Below, piece by piece: positions 46,775 to 58,704 of a DNA stretch of 64,000 nucleotides. The notes under the pieces were generated by a model that had not been told where the DNA came from, did no database searches, and was given only the letters and a program-made list of their open reading frames with translations. Made by a program: the position numbers and the translations under genes. Position 1 is the stretch's first letter. Each line of letters opens with the position of its first letter. This DNA comes from Albifimbria verrucaria (lineage: Eukaryota; Ascomycota; Sordariomycetes; Hypocreales; Stachybotryaceae), in assembly GCA_020081605.1 (NCBI GenBank), contig JAHREC010000011.1, forward strand, positions 4,402,001 through 4,466,000, in the 5' to 3' direction.

Positions 46775-47457
46775 ATGTGGGTTCTCCCTTGATCGGATAC
46801 GCGGGAGCCATCCTTGGCTTCTGCTTCCTCACGCTGTCCATTGCCTCGGGCTTGTATTACCTGTCGGAGCTTGTCGAGGAGCACACCGTTATCGCCAAGC
46901 GGCTTTTGACGCGCCTGATCTACACCATCATTGTTGTCCAGACATTGCTATGGCTGATTGATGGGTTTCCTTCTGGGGCACGCTGCTTGGTGTTGTTTCT
47001 CATGTCGTGTATTTGGGCAACATGCGGCGATTCCCTTTCGTGAAGCTTTCCGACCCTCTCTTCATCTTGTCTTGTGGTGAGTCTGGTTGCGCCACGCGAG
47101 CCGAGCTTCAAGCTGACCTGAGATTTAGTCCTCGTGCTGCTAGATCACTATGTCTGGTTTAGACATTTCTCTGCTACCCAGGCTCGAGCCTACCAGCGCT
47201 CCTCGTACTACGAACGAGTCGATAACCCTAGCTTCACCATGATCGCCTCGTACTTTGGCCTCTGCGTCTGGCTGGTTCCATTTGCGCTCTTCGTCAGCTT
47301 GTCCGCCGGTGATAATGTGTTGCCCACGATGGGAACCGAGCCTGTACGCGGCGCTGACGGCAAGAACAAACATCAGGGCTTGGTCAAGGCGCTTGTCGAC
47401 TACGTTCGAAGTGCTATTGGCGGTCTTGCGGGCTCTTCAGGAATGGACCGGCCATAA
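46775..47457 (+). CDS. SVP26: SVP26/TEX261-family ER-Golgi vesicle membrane protein
   Basis: Integral membrane protein of COPII/COPI vesicles; the yeast protein Svp26/Erv26 sorts glycosyltransferases and alkaline phosphatase. From ATG 46775 (MWVLPLIGYAGAILGFCFLTLSIASG) it has four TM segments. There is a conserved stretch YYLSELVEEHTVIAKRLL, then LLWLIDGFP, FVKLSDPLFILSC and LDHYVWFRHF, and a short C-terminal tail. One intron, about 47077-47127, fits. Two breaks, in the C-run 46786-46788 and the TT at 46971-46972, are each repaired by one base (DGFPFWGTLLGVVSH). Stop is at 47455-47457. Housekeeping gene. Confidence 0.88.
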
Positions 47458-50132
47458 GACGCAGGAACCATCGGTGCAATGAAGCAGTTATTAACGAGAT
47501 GAGAATACAAGATTGTATAACAGTTCACATCAGGGCACGTCGAGCGTCCCTTTGCGTGTCCATCTACACGATCGAGACAGGAGGCACAGGTACGTTGGCA
47601 CTTTGCACTATTTCTTTCTTCACATTACATGATGAATACACATCACGCTAGATTGTATTTGACAAGGACTTCCTTGTATGATCCCATTTTCATAGTTACT
47701 CTGACACTCTCCCCACTTCTACATTTCTTTGCCAAGCATGACTGAAAGCAGAATCTAACGCGCGGCAGGGTATCTCAATTCATTTAGTCGTAATCGGTCG
47801 TGATAAAGCGCCGTTGAAACATTAATGGATCAAGCTTAAAATCCATCACAAATGGGGCTATTATATATAGGTCAGTATGTTGGCCATGTATAACGACATG
47901 AGTTTGTGGACAGGAATGAAGCACCTCTTCATGGCCGCACTGTTGTCCTCTCAAGATGACTTGTGACTGCCCTGCTCTGCCGTTGCACGACTAGGGCTGG
48001 CACCAGTGTATGGAGACGGCTTGGTATGTGTCGGCAGTCTCGGTACGGAGGCTATGCTGTGCCATGGCATTGTGCGAGGGCCCTCGTTGAGCCAGTTCTG
48101 TAACTGTGGGGACCCGTATCATGGAGGTGATTGAAAGTGAAGGCTGCGTCGCCCCTACGAGGGACTGGGACAAAGTCATGCTTCTTGTCTGACATGGTCT
48201 GGTAAGGAGAAAGAAAGGCTGGGCAGAAAAGATAAGGTTGCTCGAAAGATGAGAGTCGTCTGGTGCCGATGGCCTTAGGTTGTGTAGAAGAGAAGGGCCT
48301 TTATGTATGAATTTGGCCCTACATACCGTTCCGTATGCGTCATGAGCGTGACCGAGACTTCCACACCGGAGGATTCCTGCCTGTGCAGATGTGTGGAAGG
48401 GCAACCCAGACATCGGTTGGGCAATCTTGAACACGGTGCATCAGCGTATTCAGTATCTTTGATTCCACGCGAGGCATGCTGCATGGGCAGGGAATGGAAG
48501 GGAGGGTGTGCGATTCGGGTGTGGGTGGGTAACCGTGGTGGTAACTGTGGTTGGAGGCAACCGTCTTTCTTCTTCTGTTCTTCTGTGCCTCATTGCCCTC
48601 CCCTGCCAAACCACGCCCCTAACCCCCAGGGTCTTTGCTGATGGTCCTGTTTTGTCCGCCTAGTCCGGTTTTGTCCGGTTTAATTCTGAGGAGTCCGGTC
48701 TATTCTGACTGAGCTCGGCTCGGTTTGATTGAGCCTGTTTGGCTCCGGGTTTGTCTGCCTGCCATCAGATTGCCCAGTTGCCTCTCATGCGACATTGAAA
48801 CATTGCATAAGATGGAATACCACTTGAGAAAATAATGATGATAACGATGATGATACAATTAATATAAATAATAAATACAATTAAATAAAATAAAAATAGA
48901 AGGCAACGTGCTACTCCAAATCGTGACCGAACAGCACAGAAAAAGGCAGCAGCCATCTTTGTGTTTTCCTCCACACTCCCACCTATCGCAGTCACAGATA
49001 CCACAACTCATGGCGGTCTTCGGCTGAATAACGGCGCTGGTGGAGGGCGAGGCAGAGCTGGGACCTCCCACACCACCAATGGTCTGGTTCCGAAGATCCC
49101 CTCGATGCTCCCCTGCCCTACATGACCAAGCTACGGCCCTACATCACGATGTTTTGGGAAACTCCTAGCTGGGCTGGTCTTATTACCTGCATATGGCTAG
49201 CCCATGTGTCTGTTTTGTGTCGGCAGCACACTAGGGAACCCGGTGAGATGCGGTGGGGGCAAGCATCTGGCCAGCACTCATCCTGTCAGAAGCTTATGCC
49301 GAAAAAACCGTCCACGCGGACGCTCCTTGGTAGGTAAGTCATGTTCGTCCTAGACCAGTAAGTGATGTCCCGGCCCTGAGCGACGAGGCAAGGCAACGGT
49401 TGCCTCATGAGAAGATACAGACCATCCATCTACAGCGCGAGGTGGGTTGGCAATCTGGCGTCGTGGGAGCAGGGTTCCGTAGCAGATCCAGGTGCCCCGG
49501 TGGCGAAAGTTTCCTGTCACGGTTCATCCGTCGAGCCAAACATGCAAAACGTCTCTCCAAGCTCGGCAACGGAGGCGAATGACGAGGCGCACCCTGCCAT
49601 AGAGGGCCCCGACTGGCCGTGTCCTAATTGAGTAATTGAGGCATAGGGTGGAACTTCAACAGCATCGTCAGGGGTGGCCCGGGGTGGTTCAGCCACGCCA
49701 ATCGGTCCGTGCTGCGACGAAGAGGTAGTGCCGTGAGGCTTGTGGTGTGTCGCTATGGGCCTACGAGACAGGGACATGACGGCCAGTTCTGCAGAGCCGA
49801 CCGCCGAGGATGTGCACGCATCAAAGGGAGGGCTGATGGCAGACAGGGGTGTAGCCGCGATTACGAAATACGGTTTGAGCGGAGGACATGACACTCACTT
49901 TAGCTCGCAGCACTGGATATCTCCACGTACGTTTACAAGTGACATTAAGCCTCGGAGGGCCACAGTGGGTGTCGTCCTGCCTCACATAATGCCTGCTGGC
50001 TTACACCATTGCCATCAACGGCAAGGATTTAACCCCGACCGCCATTATCACGACGCAGTCCGTGTCACATCTGTCTGCTTTTGGCATGCGGCTTACAGCA
50101 TAATTCGTCACCCTCTGTTCTGTTCTGTCCGT

Positions 50133-50205
50133 GAGCGCTTATCCCTCCTTATTGTGATAAGCGCTCCCGCGCTTACGCTTGTAGCGCTTACGCTTGTAGC
50201 GCTTA
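50133..50205. repeat. AGCGCTTA motif array: 10-bp inverted repeat plus 15-bp tandem repeat
   Basis: GAGCGCTTAT (50133-50142) and its exact reverse complement ATAAGCGCTC (50157-50166) form a perfect inverted repeat with a 14-base spacer. They are followed by GCGCTTACGCTTGTA at 50169-50183, repeated exactly at 50184-50198, and a third GCGCTTA at 50199-50205. GCGCTA follows at 50209-50214. The palindromic core AGCGCT recurs at least four times. Confidence 0.8.
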
Positions 50206-50887
50206 TGGGCGCTAGTCGTGGCAGATGCGTTAGGTGCGAGCTGCCTAATGTGTAAATGCGCGCATGGGGAGATGCCTTGGTTTCATGCCCTCCCTCCTCT
50301 TGCTTGGGTAATGAATCGCTGGGTGGGTGGAAGAATGTCCGGATGCGTTGCGTTATGCACGATAGGTAGAGATGCATCAATGTCGTCGGCCTAGTTTGCG
50401 TCTCAGCGGCGCCTTTCTTGTTATGCGCACACCATGAAACAAAGCTGTATACCTCTCGGTCTTGAATGAATTATTCTCCTTCTTGGTCATTTTATTCTAG
50501 CGCAATCAATGGATGCGTATCTGCACCGCACTTCTTGTTGGTTTTTGCACTTCCTCTTTGGGCCTTAAACCGTGCCCCTTGGCCGGCGGACAAGGGGTCG
50601 TTCGTGTAAGTCAGGTTAAGGCAACCAAACCAATCCCATCTACCTTACCACAAGCGGGTAAAGTAGTCCGCAACTTGTCCAGGCGGTGAGTCCGACCTGC
50701 GGCGCGGAGCCACATGTTTCGGTTTCGTTTCTTCGGACGTGTTGGCTCCAATCCCGCGATACGCAGGGACTACCGAAAAGAGATTTCGCAGCTGTTGGCC
50801 GCATTGAAAGATTCGAAGAGGAGGGTGTGTCCAACAGATCACCACAGGGCTCCATGGTGGGTACGTTTAGGGAGGAGAAGGAGGGGA

Positions 50888-50921
50888 CAGAGCATACAGC
50901 AGGGGGCAGAGCATACAGCAG
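50888..50921. repeat. Short tandem duplication, period 19
   Basis: CAGAGCATACAGCAG occurs at 50888-50902 and again at 50907-50921, separated by GGGG. Confidence 0.8.
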
Positions 50922-51019
50922 CCCACGAGGGGCCCCAGACTCTCCATGATGAGGTCAAGACTGAAGTGGCATGCTTCATACCGTACACTCCGGGCATACA
51001 TGTGTCGTTGAATCTCACT

Positions 51020-51062
51020 CTCTCCCTCCGCCTCCCTCCACCTCCCTCCACCTCCTCCAGGG
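51020..51062. repeat. Pyrimidine-rich low-complexity tract
   Basis: Repeated CCTCCCTCCA-type units on the plus strand; a polypurine/polypyrimidine tract that could form unusual DNA structure. No coding sense. Confidence 0.7.
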
Positions 51063-51751
51063 GCCACGAACGGCAGATGACCATGCGCCACCGTTTGTGC
51101 CCCCTCCCTCCCCGTCCTGCCGTATGCGCCCCCTGCAGGGTATAGTATATGGTATAACTACATACCTGAATTGCTTTGTTTACTCGTTAGTCGCTCCATC
51201 TAAGAGCATGGCGTCTGCTTTTGCTATGTCGGGTTGAGCGTCTCATGGACAGACTACGTTTGTGTTAGGCTTTCTGTACATCACGGTTTTTCTGCTCACG
51301 TCAGCCACAGAACAGTTCTCCATTCAACTCACGCAGGCTTTTAAACGATGTTGAAGATTAAAGATTGTCTCATACTTCAGGAACCAACAATCCAGACGCA
51401 GCAACAATCAGACGCAACCATCTCGATACTGCGCTATAAAACAGGTGGTGGGGCGTGATGCGCAACAGCAAGTGAGTTTGCGTGCATGAAATGGCGACTC
51501 GGACTGCGTACAGCGGGAGGCTCCACAACCAACCAACACCGGGTGGTTTTGATGCAGACGTTGGTTGCGCAGCTCTTGGGATCCTCGCCTACTTGGGGAC
51601 GGTGACGGGTCGACAAGGTGACGGCGGGGAGGGTGGTAGGAAAAGACCTGGGAGTGAAGGGGTGTGGGAACGGGGCAACGGATGCATCTTGGCGTCTGGT
51701 CTGGTCTATCATACAGTATAAGTATAACCCTGCAGCAACCTCGATTTTTTG

Positions 51752-51781
51752 GGCTAGGACCATGTTTAGGCTAGGACCATG
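51752..51781. repeat. Short tandem duplication, period 17
   Basis: GGCTAGGACCATG at 51752-51764 is repeated at 51769-51781. Confidence 0.8.
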
Positions 51782-53667
51782 CTGTCTTCCCGTTGATGCC
51801 GACTTGCTAGGGAATACCGGAGATCAATCCTTTAGTCTAGGCCCCTTCTGGCCCAACCACCACCTCACCTCGATGATGCTTAGGACCCTGGTCACGAAAC
51901 CAATGATGCCCAGCCCGTTCCCTTACCCCATTCGGAAAGTCATAGTGCGATGGTGTTTTGCTCGCGTACGGTCACAGGGCACTACACCAGTTTACAGGAC
52001 AACCCAGGTTTGACTCTGGAGCCAATCGCCGGTGCGGGCACACTAGGCCATTGTGCGGCCGGATCATGGACAGCCAGTTATCCGACCCCAAGTCCTTACT
52101 AGTGCCCTTTTGAGCCGCATGGCGGGATCTGTGTGCCCTGCACCCGTAGATTACATGCGTCAACGGGGCAAGCAACAGTGCCACACAGCCACCACCAGAA
52201 AGCCCACCAAGGGCGCCGCGGTGTCACAGGTTCGCCGAACGACGCAATAAATTTTCGGTATCTTTATCCTTGTTGAATGCATCGAACAGAGTCCTATCTG
52301 GGTGTGCTCTGGCACGGTTCAATAGCAACCATTTCCATGTCTATAACGTCAGATGACAGTGTACAGTTTAGCTAATATTAATAGACTCTAATAGATGATA
52401 CGATGTGCAGCCAGCCTGCAGCCAGAACACCCAATCACGGCGTGGCAGACCTCGGATTCCACGGATTTGGGCTGCGCCCTGGGCTGCATGTTTTGGTCTC
52501 ACCCCAAGTAGGGCGCACATCTCGTGATCTCAGATGTGTTTGCCTGCCTTTCGATCTGATGTGACTGAGTCGCTCACCGGTAGCTCCTTTGGTCATAATG
52601 CTGAACGGGATGGTCACTGGACCGATAAGAAAACCCTACACGCCCAACCTTGACGTAAATGAGGACCTCAACAAGAGCCTACCGTGTTGGTAGCTCCGAG
52701 CTTGTCATTGCCATTCTAAAATAATCAGGCTTCGCATACGAGTCATAATCCCCTTGCTTCCACCTATGCAGGTAACTGACAATACATACTGAAATTAGTA
52801 CTATAGATAAGCTAATATGATTGCATACATTCATAATAAGCTCAGGCTGCATTTTCTTTGTCTCTTCTGCCTCTGTTTCCACGGGACTCGGACCCCGTCC
52901 AGTCAACACTTGTTCTGTGAAAACTATACTGTCAGGTCTGCTGGACAGAGGCAAGCCAGAAGTATATTGATATATATATGCCTATTTCCTATCAAAGTTG
53001 CCCAATAGTTGAATGTCATGCCACTATCATGATTATCAGAAATGTTGTTAGTGATTGCAACACGCTCAATCTAAACAGTGCAATGGCACCATTCACAGAC
53101 TTCTGGCATGGTGTAACATGCAATCTCCGCAATATCGAGGCTTTGTGATAAGGCTGGAATGGTAGAGACAGGCAATGATGTCTTTGAAAAAGTGGCTATC
53201 AATGCGCCAAGTGCAAGTGACACAGGTGCCAACTAAGCATGATTGATGCGCAAGGCTTATACCATAGACAAAAAAGGTTACCGGGTGACTTATTCAAAAA
53301 TAACATTCTGCATCATTTATCGAGAATGAAAATAATTCTACAAGAAAATGGGCCTACTCTTCCTGCCGTTCTTCTCACTCAAATGAGAGCGATTTGCGCA
53401 TCTCCATATTTACTCTTACATTTTTCTCCGTCCTTCCGCCCTATCTAGTGCAACATGAGAAAAGCCCGCTTGTAAAAAATATCATAAGTAGTTGTGATAA
53501 ATCACAATCATTGAAACCCAATCCATTCATACTCGTACATCGTGCTAATATCGTCAATCGTGTCAACGGAGATGGACTACTCGCACAACAAAACATATCA
53601 GCATTTCTGATAGCTCGAGAAGTTTCAGTAGATATACGTACTCGTCATAGTTGAATCATTCTTTTCC

Positions 53668-53889
53668 TCACTTCCGTCCACCTTTGCTTTGGCCATTACT
53701 AGCAGTATTGGATGACGACACACTTGTTGGAGGCATCAAGACAGAATCCAAATTGTGCCAGGCCATGTCTCGAGGATCCTCGCGGAGCCAGCTGTTCAGT
53801 TGGGGAGGCATGGTGTCGCTTTGATAGGCAAAGGTGCCAGGAATACTTCTCCCACGAGGGACTTTGAGATAGTTCTTGTTATCTGGCAT
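53668..53889 (-). CDS. Possible small protein of 73 residues
   Basis: From ATG 53889 the frame reads MPDNKNYLKVPRGRSIPG and FAYQSDTMPPQLNSWLRED, ending in a Ser/Asn/Gly-rich tail with SKGGRK and a stop at 53668-53670. The composition looks like protein rather than random sequence. No family is recognised and there is no flanking evidence. It could be the last exon of a spliced gene whose other exons I cannot see, or chance. Confidence 0.3.
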   Translation of the reverse strand: MPDNKNYLKVPRGRSIPGTFAYQSDTMPPQLNSWLREDPRDMAWHNLDSVLMPPTSVSSSNTASNGQSKGGRK

Positions 53890-55544
53890 GATCACACGCT
53901 CCGACTAAGGGTTATCAGAAATGAATAAGATATTGTTTACCAAACGAGGCCTGTCATTGTTCTAACTCGCAAGCTTGACGAGAGAAGCCCACGCCTTTTA
54001 AGCAATTGGCGAAGTTCAAAGATTTACATGCAACTCATCGAACTCTTCCTGGCTTCCCGCCTCGGCACTCCCATCCTGTCAGCCTCTTGCCTGCAAGGTG
54101 CGCCTTAAAGGGCAATCTCGGGTGGCTTTTTCTACAATTAGACTACATGTCGTTTCGCCCTGGTCTGTGCAGCGATACACATCCGGAACAGTTCTACCAT
54201 GTTCTCGCGGCACTGGCTGATTGGCTGGTTGAGTGATGAGTTAGAATAAAGAAAGTAGGGAGAGCATGCAGCTGGATCAGTTCAGCTGGCTGCAGACAGT
54301 CTTTGCCCCAGTGTATGTGAGCGTAGGCCATTTTGGGGTCAGCAAGGGCCCATCCGACCCCTGTCCACTACGTACGCGTCACTGAAATGGAAGTGTTCTT
54401 AAGGGTCCGCCTGGTGCGTGGCCCAGGTGGTTCGCCCAACATTACATATCATCTTGTTTGTTGACAGAGTCTCTAAATTAAGCAGGAGATGTATCTCAGT
54501 CACGGCCACGGCTTCTTTAGTCTCATCCCGAACGGTTCGGTGGCCACAGATGCAACTGCAAGGTGTCAGCCCACCAGTGGGAGGTATTCCAAATTGTATC
54601 CAGCATGTCATTGGCAAGCCGTACCTGAAGTCCAACCAACCAAACCATTTCCTCCACAAGATTACATCAGTACAGATGTACAGGACTCGGTGCTATTCTT
54701 ATTCATCTTAGTACGTGCTTCGTCTTAGTACGTGCAGTTCCGCGCGGTCTAAGCGTAAGTAAGTGCGGCCCGTCACAGAGCCTCAACTCATCCTCCGCTT
54801 TTGGGCACTGTTCGCTGACCTGTGCGCCCACCACCATCTTCATTTCTGTATTGCACCGCGAGATAGCAATGATGGTGTAGATGGCCCGTGGAAGGAACGT
54901 GCACCGCGAACTGCCTGGGCACATTGCTGGACAATTACCCCACCACACATGTCCCAAGTCAATGAATTCTTTTCTCCTTTTTCGTTTTTTTAACGATCAC
55001 TCTTGGGGTCACATGGCTGCATAGATTATGCATGTCGTTACTCAGTTCTAAAGTTATACTGGCTTTTACGCGCCCAACATTGAAAGGCAATAATTTCGTA
55101 GATCGCATTAAGCAACTCGCCGAGCAGAACTCATTACATCAACGACAGAGCTCGGTAACACATCTGCCGGGCATCATGGAACCGTTCCCTTCAATCTGAG
55201 CTTAGATCGCCGCACAGGGCACAGCTCCGGGGAGGCGCTGCAATGACCTCGACCTTGCTGACACACGGCAGTGTTCCCTTGATGACTGCAGGTAGGGGCC
55301 AAGCATAGTACAGTTACATTTGGAATTTAAAGGAACAAGAAGTTTCTTAAAATATGCAGGGAAGTATATTTGCTCAGCCTTATCTATGGCATAGGGCTGG
55401 TGTTTGCCACCTATAATATTGTTCTGCTTTAAGGCAAATGGCCTCAATAGGAACCATCCTTCTTGACCTCTCCAGTTCAATCCTACACACGAGGAGCCGC
55501 ATTCGTCACTCTATCGCCCCCAGCTCTTTCTCACCATCTAGATC
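53890..55544. other. Gene-free stretch
   Basis: About 1.65 kb with no recognised gene; contains the short duplication at 54706-54735. Confidence 0.4.
54706..54735. repeat. Short tandem duplication, period 17
   Basis: TCTTAGTACGTGC at 54706-54718 is repeated at 54723-54735. Confidence 0.8.
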
Positions 55545-56024
55545 TCACTGTCGCGACTCCGTGCCCGCCCAAAACTTCTTGTCCACTTTGTCCTCCGGTG
55601 CCCTGGTGCCTTTATCGTGCTTTTCCTCGAAATCGCGGTTGTGCTCCTCTACCTCACGCTTTTGCTCCTCGGACAACTCCTTGTTTGTATCCGCCCTGGC
55701 GTGCTGAAATTGTCCACTTTGGGTTTCGGCGGTGCGTTGCGCGACGAGCTCTCAAGAGGCTCCCGCCGCCCGTACGGCCCTTGGCGCTACCGCCGAGGAT
55801 GTTCTCGGTATCAGGCTGGACGTCTGCCGTTTTCCGATCTTCGTTTGGGTTCTTCTCTTCGTTGTTATCATTGACTTGGGCGGCTAGACGAGGCGCCGGG
55901 CTTTGGTGGAGATTTCGACGGAGTGGACCGGGGACGGCGCTGGTGGTGGGCACAAACAGCCGGGCAGTAGGTGGGGCTGAGCTCCGAGCGCGAAGCGACT
56001 GAGAGTCGCAATTCTGTAAGTCAT
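55545..56024 (-). CDS. Small conserved fungal protein with mitochondrial-type presequence
   Basis: A gene hidden by frame breaks. From ATG 56024 the minus strand reads MTYRIATLSRFALG, then (one base added near 55968) an Arg/Ser/Pro-rich segment with PLRRNLHQSPAPRLAAQ, typical of a mitochondrial targeting sequence. The body has NDNNEEKNPNEDRK and DTENILGGSAKGRTGG. After two further single-base gaps (near 55773 and 55694) come PPKPKVDNFSTPG, then NKELSEEQKREVEEHNRDFE and EDKVDKKFW, with the stop at 55545-55547. Length is about 157 residues. The highly charged SEEQKxEVEEHNRDFExKHD block resembles uncharacterised conserved fungal proteins. Function is unknown and mitochondrial location is inferred from the N-terminus only. 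Confidence 0.65.
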
Positions 56025-57068
56025 GTTGTCTTTGGGATTCTATTCAAATTATGTTTGATCAAAGCTCTGATTGAAGTTGGAGAAAGATACTCCGTTTATA
56101 ATGACTGTAAATAAATTACTAGGAATGCGACAATGGTGACGTCAATTTAATGACATCACTTGATTCGTCCACTGTTGATCAGTTCTTAACTCAACACAAG
56201 TCTCAGTAACCTGGTTCCTATTTATGTGGAGCGCTAGAAACCTGTTCTCTTTCTAGAACTCGGTTAACATATTTTTAATAATATTCGTCTTGAATTGCTG
56301 CATGTCTGCCATTGGTGTGCAATTTCCTCCAGTGTTTCCTTTCGTGTTGGTTAGTTGACCAAATGTGGCCACAATGTAGAAAAACACCTAACGGCTCTTC
56401 TTTATAACTTTCTTTCACCCTCTGTTCCAATATTTCTCACCGCTCCGTCTTAATTTAAGGTTACTCTAAGAGTCTTCTCTATTTTTCAGGTTGCCATCTG
56501 CTTTCAACTTGGTTGAGCCTGTGATACTGACTGTTGATCCAATTTGGACGTTTCCTGAAAGCGATTAATAAATAGCTCATATTGTTTCCAAAATTTGCTG
56601 TTATCCTCGCCAAATGTCATGAGCCTGGTTTGCCATAGCCGTCCCGCTATGTCTTTGTTCGACCTTAACCATCAATCCAACATCTACTGCTTAATTCGTC
56701 CGTAAACTCCGTGATTACCGAGCACAGTGACACAAAAGCCAAATCTTAAACAAGTTTAAGCTCGTGTTGCTGAGTTACCCTCCTGTCTTTGCAACCTGAT
56801 TTGTGCCTAAAAGGTAGTTCAGGAATCTCTGCTCCCGCTCTTCTTGCAGAAACAGCAGCTTGGGTGTTATCCAGTGCAACTCCGCATCTGCTGATCTATC
56901 CTTTTATGGTGTAAAATGGAGGGTTGGCGAAGGAATTGTCAAGATGATTGGCTAACAGTTACTAAAACCGCCTTTTACGTCTGTGTGTGAGATTCCGTAT
57001 CCCATTTTGGGATGTACAGGTTGGTTTTCTGACATCTGAGTGCAGCAGTTAGGAGTCATGGGCGGCAC
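56025..57068. other. Intergenic
   Basis: About 1 kb between the divergent mitochondrial-type and AA9 genes. No gene recognised. Confidence 0.4.
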
Positions 57069-57075
57069 TATAAAA
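57069..57075 (+). promoter_or_regulatory. TATA box of the AA9 gene
   Basis: TATAAAA about 100 bases before the ATG at 57173, a usual distance for a strongly regulated fungal cellulase-type gene. Confidence 0.6.
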
Positions 57076-57172
57076 CCAGAAGTTACCATCAAGTTGGAAT
57101 GTGTCGCAAATTCCCATTCAACTCAGTAAGACATTCGTTCTGGTGTATTCAGTCAGAAAGAGTCGTGTCAAA

Positions 57173-58370
57173 ATGCATTATGCATCCCTTATTTTAGCTC
57201 TTGCAGCTGTAATACCCGCTGCGCATGGACATTGTATGCTCAATCCATATTTTCTGTTAAATGCTTTGCTAACACTTGATCCAGTCACTTTTGTCCGCGT
57301 CGCCGTCAATGGCGAATGGCAAGCCCCTTCCAATTTATTCGGTAACTTTCCCGGCAATCCATCTGCGTGTGCTCAACTCATCTGTGAAAAGGAACAAGAC
57401 AGACGCATTTACAGAGTTGGCCAGCCCGGACACGCAGAACAATTATCGAGGCTACCACTTCCCCACGTACAGCACTACTGACTATCCTGACTCCGTTCGC
57501 TGTGGTCGCGATAACATGGCGCACGCGGCCGATACCGAAGTTCTGAAGCTGAAAGCTGGAGATACCCTAGAATTTGTTACAACTGCAGCGGAACCCACAG
57601 TCTGGGAATCAGATAAAGTAACTTGGGATGGTTGCCCCGAGAACAGAGGATTCTGCAGTTGGCAAACGTACAATGGGAGCGTAAGTAAGCCTCCACGTAG
57701 TTGTGAAGATACGGTTCTGAGTTTTCTGAAGACGATGCACATCATCCATGATGGCCCTGTTGTGGCACATCTGTCCAAGGTCCCCGATGACCAGGATGTG
57801 CATGAATACAACGGTAGCGGAGAATGGATCAAGATCCATACCACCGGATTAGAAATCCGAAAGCAGGACCGAGAGCCTGTGCATTGGTGGCCACGTAACA
57901 AGGAGGACACTCCGCCACGTGTAAGTCTCAATTGCGACCACCAGCAATAGAAGTCATGTTAATTTGAGGTAGTTTATCTTTGAATTGCCAAAACAGACAC
58001 CGCCAGGACAGTATCTCCTGCGAATGGATCTCATTTTCCCTGGCTTTGTGTGGTATCTGGACGGTAAGTTTATCAGTCAGAGCCCAGCCCAATTGTACCC
58101 CAGCTGCGCCCAAATTGAAGTCGAGAGTGAGTCAACTACGACGCTGCCAGAAGGCGTCCTTATTCCCGATGCCTTTTGAATAAGGCACCTGGTAGGTTTT
58201 GCTTTGATTATTTTTGTATGTGTGATCTGATGGCTGACTTTGGAGCAGGCATCCAAACCTCGATCGAGCAATACAGAAGACAAAAGGTTGACGAGGGTTA
58301 CATCTACCCTGGAGGTCCGTTGTGGGATGGAGAGAAATTGATCGAGGACAAGGCTCCATCAATGAATTGA
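57173..58370 (+). CDS. AA9-family (formerly GH61) lytic polysaccharide monooxygenase-like protein
   Basis: Secreted copper enzyme family that oxidatively cleaves cellulose or related glucans. The signal peptide MHYASLILALAAVIPAAHG is followed directly by His, the N-terminal half of the copper histidine brace; the intron after that codon is about 57235-57285. The mature chain reads HFTFVRVAVNGEWQ. The second brace His is in HIIHDGPVVAHLSK, and the axial Tyr is in AQLYPSCAQIEV. Other introns fit near 57681-57740, 57920-57997 and 58189-58249. The usual RxExxALHxA segment here is LRMDLIFPGF, so the common second-sphere His is absent. Frame gaps near 57367 and in the T-run around 58177 each need one base. 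A short C-terminal extension (GIQTSIEQYRRQKVDEGYIY) replaces any CBM1. Confidence 0.82.
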
Positions 58371-58704
58371 GGGGTATTGTAAAACAATTACAAATTCAAG
58401 AGCTCAACTGGATGATGAATTGATGCAGTGTATCCTAGATAGCTGTCCTTACGAACCAGAATGGCTCAATGGCTAGGCAGACAAGCGCGCTGTATTTCTT
58501 TGGTGAGATTTTGGTCCACTGTACTAATCCCAGATCAATTGGCGATCGTAACTTCAGTCTAGTAAATTGAAAATCGATTGTGAATTTATTAACCAGTTCA
58601 AAATCTAATAGCTAATCATATCATTCCAAATCAGACCACCAAACGCCTTGCTCTCAGATATTCTAAACCAGTTATCGCATATTTCCTCCATCAGAAACCA
58701 ACAA
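58371..58704. other. Intergenic, tail-to-tail
   Basis: About 330 bases between convergent genes; nothing recognised. Confidence 0.4.

Larger units (their letters stand above)
47458..53667. other. Long gene-free stretch with short repeats
   Basis: About 6.2 kb in which no frame on either strand resembles a known family, even when one-base errors are allowed for. It contains GTCCGG-rich sequence (48650-48720), an A/T-rich simple stretch (48830-48900), a motif array near 50133-50220, pyrimidine-rich sequence (51020-51062) and several short tandem duplications. It may be a very long regulatory region, host non-coding RNA, or be decayed transposon DNA; nothing visible decides this. Confidence 0.4.

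Noticed and set aside
49517..49894. 125-codon minus-strand frame
   Set aside because: Low-complexity Ser/Pro/Ala composition, no family resemblance, and an equally long frame on the other strand.
58441..58490. tRNA-like start (GGCTCAATGGCTAGGCAG)
   Set aside because: Only an A-box-like fragment; no B-box or acceptor stem within tRNA distance.
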